Shown here one piece after another: positions 57,901 to 64,000 of a stretch of 64,000 nucleotides of DNA. Below the pieces are notes generated by a model. It ran no database searches. It saw nothing but the letters and a program-made list of their open reading frames with translations, and had not been told where the DNA came from. The position numbers were made by a program, and so were the translations under genes. Within the stretch, counting starts at the first letter, position 1, and the number at the start of each line of letters is the position of its first letter. Origin of the DNA: Symsagittifera roscoffensis (taxonomy: Eukaryota > Xenacoelomorpha > Acoela > Convolutidae); the NCBI RefSeq assembly GCF_963678635.1, contig NC_087062.1, positions 32,523,651-32,587,650 of the forward strand, in the 5' to 3' direction.

Positions 57901-60900
57901 GTATTTCCAGACTGCCGCGACCAAAATTGGATATTTTCAGACTGCCGCGACCAACAAAATGTGGTGTTTCCAGACTGCCGCGACCAAAATTGGATATTTT
58001 CAGACTGTCGCGACCAACAAAATGTGGTATTTCCAGACTGCCGCGACCAAATATGGTATTTTCAGACTGCCGCGACCAAAATTTGATATTTTCAGACTGC
58101 CGCGACGAACAAAATGTGGTAATTCCAGACTGCCGCGACCAAAATGTGGTATTTCCAGACTGCCGCGACCGAAATTGGATACTTTCAGACTGCCGTGACC
58201 AACAAAATGTGGTATTTCCAGACTGCCGCGACCGAAATTGGATATTTTCAGACCGCCGCGACCAAAATTTGGTATTTTGAGACTTTGCGGACCGAGGCAA
58301 TGTTACCGCGACCAAATGATGTTAACCGCGAGCGATATATTCAAATTTGAATTTTTCTCATTGGGTGGACGAGTAATCTCTAAGAGATTCAAACCCCTGA
58401 TAACCCAAAGGGCCCCCTCGAAAAAACCTTAGACCCGTCCAGATGTAACGTTCTTCAATTTATGCTAGTTGATTTCATTCAATGTTTCTTTTTTTTTTAA
58501 ATAATTGTATATGGTTCTCAAAGCAACTTCGGCGTTTTGGAAATCACACTTGGGCTTGATCTCTGGTTACTCCCGTATGGGCTCAGTCAGTTAGCCCCCA
58601 ATCAGTTCTACTGATGATAGAGAGGCTTCAAGGTATGGGACACAGTTAGTAAGAGCAGTAACCGTAAAGTGAACAAGTTCAAGTTTTACTTTTGAAACCG
58701 AATAGGGATGCCTACGACTAACGAGTTTCAGAAACTTTGAGTGATGAATTTGAACTATTTTCTTACTTAATTTGGTTTTACACCGACTACGATTGAACAA
58801 TCATTTTAAATATTGATGCTGAGCTTGGACCTTATGTCATTAACCTGTCTAGACAATGCCATGAATCTGCTGCTTTATGTTCATACACAATTTAATTTCT
58901 TTTTTCAAATGTTTTCGGATATATATTTTTCCCTCTCTTTGAAGATCTCAAATTTCGTATTTCATTTGATAAAGTTGATCGACAAAAACAAATTCTTAGA
59001 ATTTCACCAACCTTAAGCTCCTCGCAACTTCTCTCCGCCTCTTCAAGCATACTCATCGCTCTCATGTTTACCTTCCTCGAAAGCGAGTCTTTATCCTTCT
59101 GAAGTTTGGCCAAGTTAGCCGCGATTCTATTCATATCATGCATGGAAAAATCAAATGCCGAATTAGCTTGTCCGAAATACATACACTCTTTCGCTACCCA
59201 ATCGTATTTGTTTTTCAGCTGTTCGATTCGTTTCTTCGCATCTTTTCCCGCTTTTTCAATCGACTCTAATTTATATTCCATCTGCTGTGCTTCCAACTTA
59301 TTAGCAGTTATCCCATCGGTTAACTTATGCATTTCTTTGTACTTTTTCTCCAACTCAAGATTAGCTTTTTTCAGCCCTTCTTTCTTTTCATTGTAACTTT
59401 TTTTCGCTTCAAAACTTTCTCCTTTCGCTTGGTTCAAATTTTCTCGCGCCAAATCGACCTCTTCTTTCAGTTTTTCTGCCTCTGCTTGTTTAGTTTCTAA
59501 CTCTTCTTCATTCGAAACGATCTCTTTTTCAATCGCACTAATTTCAGCTTTCAAGTCCAAAACAGCGGTCGACATTTTATCATATTCAGTCAACACATTC
59601 TGCAGTTTAGACGATGCTTGTTTTTGGCGTTCGATCGATTTTCTCATCTCGTTTTGCTTAACTTCTGCTTCATTTTTAATCATCTTTTCCAGTTCCGCAA
59701 TTCTCATTGCCGAGCTCTCAGCCAACTTTTTGTTTTCGTCCAAATTAGCCAAAATTTCTTCCAATTCTTTACGCAAACTTTCAACTTCTTGTTTCCGAAT
59801 TCCAGTGGAACTATTTTCCAGCCGGACCTGCAAAGTCTGAAGTTCCATCGAATTAGACTCTAATTGACGTTTCAGATTTTCAAACTCTTGCGCCTTTTGT
59901 CCCAATTTTGCCATCTCCTCTCGAATTTCATTTAGTCTTCGCTCAACAACAACGTGTTTGTCTTGGAACTCTTTTAAGGCAGAAGCAATCGCAATCACCG
60001 ATTCTTTGTTAGGCCTGGAACCGCCTCTCAAGAGTCCGTCAGGGTTGAAACTATCTCCTTGGGTAGTTACTACAGGGGTTCTCACTTGAGAATCATAACA
60101 CACGTCTTGAGCTTTGTCCAAATCATTGCAGATCAGACTATTACCCAGAGCAAACTCCATTGCATTTCTAATATCCTTCTCAAACTCGACGCATTCCAAA
60201 GCGTGATGAACATTTTTGTCTCCAGTGATGCTTTTCGCTCTTCTGACAATATTTCCATTACATACTCGACCGGATATTTTATTCAGAGGGATAAAGGTCA
60301 CTCTGCTTTTCAGTTGGCCAATTTTTAACAACATTTCCGCTATTCTATCATTGTCAACGACCACGTTGAACAACTTGCCGCCTGCGGCGACCTCGACTGC
60401 TAGTTGGTTTTCCTTGTCCTTAACATTAAAAAGAGTAGCTAGAACGCCTTTGACTGACTCGTCTTTAAAATTACCTCCCGGATGTCGGTAGCTAAACTGC
60501 AACCGCCAGTCTTTCGCTTTCCAACTTTCAATTTTGCTTCGCAACTTGTTCGACTCGATTTGCAAATTACGCGCTTCGGTATTCAGACTAGCAAAAGCGT
60601 CTTCGTCAAATCCGAGTTTAGCCATCTTGGCTTTGATTTTCTTCACCTCGTTTTTCAGATAATCGAATTTTTTCTCATCATCGCCACCAGAAGCAGTCAT
60701 ATTATTCAATTCTCGTTCTTTAGAGGTCAAATCAGTTTTGACCTGTTTCAGTTTACGTTCTAGTAATTCGATTTCCGAACTAGCTTGTGACTTTTCCGTA
60801 TTCGCAGCATTTAGCTGCTCGTGCAAGGAGACCGCTGCGCCTGCTTCGTTTGCGTACATTCCCGATTTCGCGGCCTGGACTAAATTTTGAGCAGCTTCTA

Positions 60901-62017
60901 CTTCTTTCTCTGCCTCGTCTTTTTTTATTTGAAACGCCTCTACATTCTCACTCAACATTTGCAAACTTTTCTGACTTTTCTCTAGATTCGATTTTTCCGT
61001 CTTGATAGTTTTCTCAATCTGGACAATTTTCTTGTCCAAGTCTTTCATTTGCTTTTCACGATGTTCGAACTCGCTTGACGCTTTCGCCTCGGCATTTCTA
61101 GTTTCGTTCCACTTGACTTCCAAATCTTTCAGAACCGAATTGCGTTCCGCTGCTTGTTGCTTTTCCAACTCTTTCGCCTCAAACGTCAAAGTGTCAATCG
61201 ATTCCATACTTTCCGTAATGGCATCATTTATTTTTTCAATTGCCTCTTGCTGAGCTTGAACTTCGTCTGCATTGGATTGTGCTTTTTGATCACATTGGTG
61301 ATACTGATACGCGACTTCAAGTTTGGTCAAATGTTCAATTTGACGAACCATGTCTTGGTATTGCAAATACGACGCTCTTTCCTCTTTCAAACTGCTCAAT
61401 TTCGGCATGATTTCCTCGGTCAAAACATCCGTTATTTGTTTCAGCTTTTCTTCTTTCTTTTCAATTGTTTTCTGCGCCTGTTCACGTTTGCACTCGTACA
61501 TTCGAGTTCCAGCGGCTTCTTCGATCATCGATAAGATTTCAGGAGGTTTCATATTTAACACTTTCGTGATTCTTCCCTGCATAATCAAAAAATGAGGATT
61601 GTTCACATTTAATTGCACGCTTCGGAAAAAGTCAACAACCCGCTGATTGGTTGCGTTTAAGCCGTTAATCATGTATTTATTTTTACCGTCGACAACAATC
61701 TGCCGAGAAACTACAATTTCTCGCTCGTTTTCATAGCCAATCGGACTTTGAGCTCGGTTAGAGTTGTCAAACGTGATTGAAACGGTAGCTCTTGTAACGC
61801 CTGCGCGTCCATTTTTGTACACCAAATCGCTCAAACCAGTTGCACGTACATTACTCAAATTAGAGATTCCCAAAACGAAGCAAATAGAGTCGAGGATGTT
61901 GGATTTTCCGGAGCCGTTCAGTCCTGTGATTGCGTTGAATTCTGAGTCGAAAGGTCCGATTGTCGTCCTGTTTGCGTAGGACTTAAACCCGTCAATTGTG
62001 ATTTCCTTGATGTACAT
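48945..62017 (-). CDS. SMC2, condensin subunit (ATPase), three exons
   Basis: 1174 aa. Exon 1 is 59012-62017 (1002 codons), exon 2 is 49542-49753 (212 nt), exon 3 is 48945-49251 (stop TGA). Introns are 49754-59011 (phase 0) and 49252-49541 (phase 2), both GT-AG. The N-terminal head has Walker A GLNGSGKS (32-39). Long coiled coils flank a hinge domain in the middle of exon 1, with blocks such as [20 protein letters not shown]. The C-terminal head has signature LSGGQ (1085-1089) and Walker B LYILDE (1109-1114). SMC2 pairs with SMC4 in condensin to compact mitotic chromosomes. The length is near the usual ~1200. The C-terminal lobe is complete only when exons 2 and 3 are spliced past the repeat-filled intron. 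The start has a good context (AAAATG). Confidence 0.95.
49252..49541 (-). other. SMC2 intron 2
   Basis: 290 bp, phase 2, donor TGCAG|GTTGAAT and acceptor TCATCTCAG|GTTCGG. It joins GLEIRC to FGTVWKESL just before the LSGGQ signature. Confidence 0.85.
49700..53472. repeat. Tandem duplication, copy 1 (includes true exon 2 end)
   Basis: First copy of a ~3.77 kb duplication. It runs from inside SMC2 exon 2 through unique intron sequence (49754-50743) into the array. Copy 2 begins at about 53472 with TGCCATCGTTCGCTCC, fused to array sequence. The copies look identical over the unique part apart from a C-run (10 against 12 C). The junction shows 2-bp microhomology (TG). Confidence 0.9.
50744..53472. 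repeat. Tandem array, block 1, in SMC2 intron 1
   Basis: Units of about 33 bp (CAGACTGCCGCGACCAACAA followed by AATGTGGTATTTC) and about 30 bp (CAGACTGCCGCGACTGAAAT followed by TGGATATTTT) alternate with small variants. The core CAGACTGCCGCGACC is GC-rich in an AT-rich genome. A higher-order repeat of 1215 bp is visible (51351-51781 equals 52566-52996). The units have no stop in several frames on both strands, so long open frames here are artefacts of the repeat. Confidence 0.95.
53473..53525 (-). pseudogene. Duplicated, truncated SMC2 exon 2 with its splice acceptor
   Basis: Exact copy of the first 53 nt of SMC2 exon 2 (49701-49753) with the AG acceptor just outside it. After codon 17 the frame runs into array sequence and stays open to about 53040. 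It lies upstream of the true exon 2 in the transcript, so the spliceosome meets this acceptor first. Use of it would remove the C-terminal ATPase lobe. Confidence 0.9.
53474..57247. repeat. Tandem duplication, copy 2
   Basis: Second copy of 49700-53472, offset 3772 bp at the start and 3774 bp after the C-run. Unique intron sequence is at 53526-54517 and array from 54518. Beyond 57247 the array continues as the original locus would. Confidence 0.9.
54518..58285. repeat. Tandem array, block 2, in SMC2 intron 1
   Basis: Same alternating units as block 1 but about 1 kb longer. Beyond the 1215-bp period, a 653-bp segment is repeated (56682-56906 equals 57335-57559). The array ends in degenerate units around 58260-58335 ('ACCGCGACCAAATGATG'). 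Copy number is likely variable and assembly could be imperfect. Confidence 0.92.
58336..59011 (-). other. 5' part of SMC2 intron 1
   Basis: Unique AT-rich intron sequence between the array and the donor (CTTAAG|GTTGGTG at 59011). No nested gene was recognised. Confidence 0.6.
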
Positions 62018-62350
62018 TTTGCCTAGAACAATTCACCGACCATCTGAAAATCACTTTTAAGAGTTATTACATCAAAGTGGACATTGGTTAGAAGGCACTT
62101 TAAAAAATGAGTTATGAGAAAATTGGTGATAGGTCAATAAGCCGAATGGCCAACAAACCAAAAATAAGATTACCATTCCAACAAGCCAAAAAAAAATATT
62201 GCTAGGCAACATAACAGATTGTAACTATTGTTACACAATTCAGCTGCAATTTAATTAATCTGATGTAATTTCGGCTTCAAGATATGGCGGTTTGTTGAAC
62301 ATCCACCAAGAAAATTTGACGTGCCATTAAGCAGCTGCTTGCAAACATAC
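62018..62350 (-). promoter_or_regulatory. SMC2 5' flank with possible UTR splice acceptor and uORF
   Basis: On the minus strand GATTTTCAG precedes ATGGTCGGTGAATTGTTCTA then G, a six-codon uORF (M-V-G-E-L-F-stop) ending five bases before the SMC2 ATG. TTTTCAG could be a 3' splice site for a 5' UTR intron or a trans-spliced leader. No TATA box is evident. Confidence 0.3.
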
Positions 62351-62379
62351 TAGCGTGTAATGCACCTCCGGTGCTTCGA

Positions 62380-63640
62380 ATTTTTAGTAACTCATAAAAA
62401 ACCGCGTAAATAGGGTAAGTAACTCCAAATTTTTCAAAGTTTTTTATTCAAGTTTTTTTAATACATATTTTGAAAAACCATAAAATTTTGTGAAGTTTTA
62501 TATAAGTTCTTCGAAAAAATTTTAAATGAATTAAGAAACGCCATCTCTGAAACTAAAAGCAATTGAGCAGTCGCATTTGAACGCAAGATTTGCAGCTCCT
62601 GTGAGTACTCTCATAGTACTCAACTACAGCGTTGGGAATTTCTAACTTTGAGAACCTTCAAATTTAAGGTTTCTAAAAATTTAATTTTTGAAAAAACCAT
62701 AAAAAACGTCATATCTCGAAAACTACAAAAACTTGAGCAGTGTTATTGGGAGGCAAAATTCACAACCCCTGAGAGCACTCTGACCGCCCCCAACTACAGG
62801 GTTACAAATTTCAAAATTTGTGAACTATTTTATAAATTGAGTTTTATGAAAAAAAATTCTATAAAATCACAAGAAACGTCATATCTCGAAAACTAACAAG
62901 ATTTGAGCACTCATATTTGGAAGCAAGATACGCAAACCCTGACAACCTGAGAATACTCTGACTGCGCAGTACAGAATTGGAAACTTCGATTTATGAAAAA
63001 AATTTAAGTTCTCTGAAAAATTTTGAAAAATCCTAAAAAACGTCATATCTCAAAAACTACAAATATTTGAGCAGTCATACTCAGAGGCAAGAATCTCAAC
63101 CCCTGAGAGCACTCTGACTGCCCCCAACTACAGGGTTACAGATTTCAAAATTTGTGAATTAATTTGTAAATTGAGTTTTATGAAAAAAAATTCTATAAAA
63201 TCACAAAAAACGTAATATCTCGAAAACTAACAAGATTTGAGCATTCATATTTGGAAGCAAGATTCACAATCCTTGAGAGTACTCTGACAGGACCCAACTA
63301 TAGGGTTCGGAATTTCAGATTTATGAAAAAAATTAAAACTAAATTCTCTGAAAAATTTTGAAAAAATCCTAAACGTCATATCTCGAAAACTACAAGGATT
63401 TGAGAAGTGAGATTTGGAGGCCATATTTGCAACCTCTGAGACGAAAATTTCAAAAATTGAGACATTTTTTAAAATTAAATTTTCTAAAAAATTTTGAAAA
63501 GTCTCGAAAATGGCCGTATCTCGTCAGCTAAAAGGATTTGGCTATTCATATATGGAGGCCAGAATCGCAAAACCTGGTAAAACCCTGACAGCATCCCACT
63601 ATTGTGTTGCTAATTTCAAAATTGCTGGATTAAACACTGA
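62380..63640. repeat. ~167-bp satellite array upstream of SMC2
   Basis: Seven diverged units, each with a CGTCATATCTCGAAAACTA-like block (about 62542, 62707, 62876, 63040, 63210, 63373, 63509). Each is followed by 'TTTGAGCA' and then 'ACCCCTGAGAGCACTCTGAC'-like sequence. Alternate units match better: 62790-62880 and 63120-63215 are nearly identical, offset about 334 bp. That indicates a dimeric higher-order unit. Confidence 0.85.
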
Positions 63641-64000
63641 ATTTAAACTGGAAAATTGAAAAAAAATCTTAACCATTGCAATATATGATATAGCTTAAAT
63701 GTGAAAAAATTCTTTCTTTAAACATGCAAAATTATTATGCTTCAACATGGGAGATAACTGTCACTCGCATTTAAATATAGTATAGATGACGCGTTTGGGA
63801 TATCGAATCCTGCTATTCCAGCAGGGTATAGTTCCTTATTTTATAAACTGTTTGAACAGCAACAGTTAATTGAACGACAGCTCCGCATGTTTGATACGGC
63901 TTTCATTTATAGGCTGAGAAATTCGTGTTCAAAAACAAAAACACACAAAGCCAGAGCTGTGTACACCAATTGCGATACAATGTTCAATTTGAAATTATGC
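63641..64000. other. Window end, nothing recognised
   Basis: AT-rich, without a supported gene. A small stem CCTGCTATTCCAGCAGG lies near 63810-63826. Confidence 0.4.

Noticed and set aside
50744-58285. CRISPR-like array
   Set aside because: Repeats are contiguous with no unique spacers, vary in length and lie in a eukaryotic intron.
50764-58432. Many long overlapping frames on both strands in the GC-rich array
   Set aside because: They follow the repeat period, exist in several frames at once and encode only the unit. They are shadows of the satellite, not genes.
59106-61979. Plus-strand frames of 70-126 codons opposite SMC2
   Set aside because: They are antisense shadows of the SMC2 coding exon.
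62190-62215. RFX X-box-like GTTGCCTAGCAAT upstream of SMC2
   Set aside because: The second half-site is one base short of the consensus spacing; likely chance.
1-64000. Bacterial or viral origin of the whole window
   Set aside because: GT-AG introns, SMC2, a microsomal P450, solo LTR and MITEs with TSDs all indicate an animal nuclear genome.

Overview
The window is AT-rich invertebrate (metazoan) nuclear DNA. It holds spliced protein-coding genes with GT-AG introns, LTR retrotransposons with target-site duplications, foldback and MITE-like DNA elements, and tandem satellites. I cannot name the species. There are no bacterial operons, CRISPR arrays or rRNA genes.

Two host genes are clear. 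A CYP2-like cytochrome P450 (486 aa, two exons, + strand) lies at 17687-19507. The condensin ATPase SMC2 (1174 aa, three exons, - strand) lies at 48945-62017. Its first coding exon is 3006 bp and its first intron is 9.26 kb. That intron is filled by a GC-rich tandem array of alternating ~33- and ~30-bp units. The array, with the first ~53 nt of SMC2 exon 2, was copied in a ~3.77 kb tandem duplication, which leaves a second splice acceptor and a truncated exon inside the intron.

Layout: 1-5.33 kb is a decayed Ty3/gypsy pol (RT, linker, integrase, - strand). 5.33-9.31 kb is the 5' part (gag remnant, leader, PBS, LTR) of a different LTR family, also - strand. 9.3-12.6 kb has a truncated tRNA-like sequence, a solo LTR with TSD TTAT, and a ~1.57 kb palindrome. 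12.9-17.2 kb has DNA-transposon-like and MITE-like sequence. 17.7-19.5 kb is the P450, followed directly by a pogo-like foldback MITE with TA target sites. 22446-46242 is a 23.8 kb LTR retroelement on the - strand, with 378/377-bp LTRs, TSD ATTA and a PBS. It carries gag, two tandem pol copies, an env-like region and an extra unidentified ORF after env. 46.2-48.9 kb is intergenic with one possible orphan exon. 48.9-62.0 kb is SMC2. 62.4-63.6 kb is a ~167-bp satellite with a ~334-bp dimer pattern.

The large retroelement is decayed by stops and frameshifts. The two pol copies share an integrase stop codon but differ in other lesions: one copy lost the protease segment and the other an RNase H aspartate. 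The same LTR family occurs as an older 5' fragment, a solo LTR and the long element, so it has been active here more than once. The most unusual structure is the SMC2 intron, where a satellite-like array, higher-order duplications and a copied exon fragment sit inside an essential gene.
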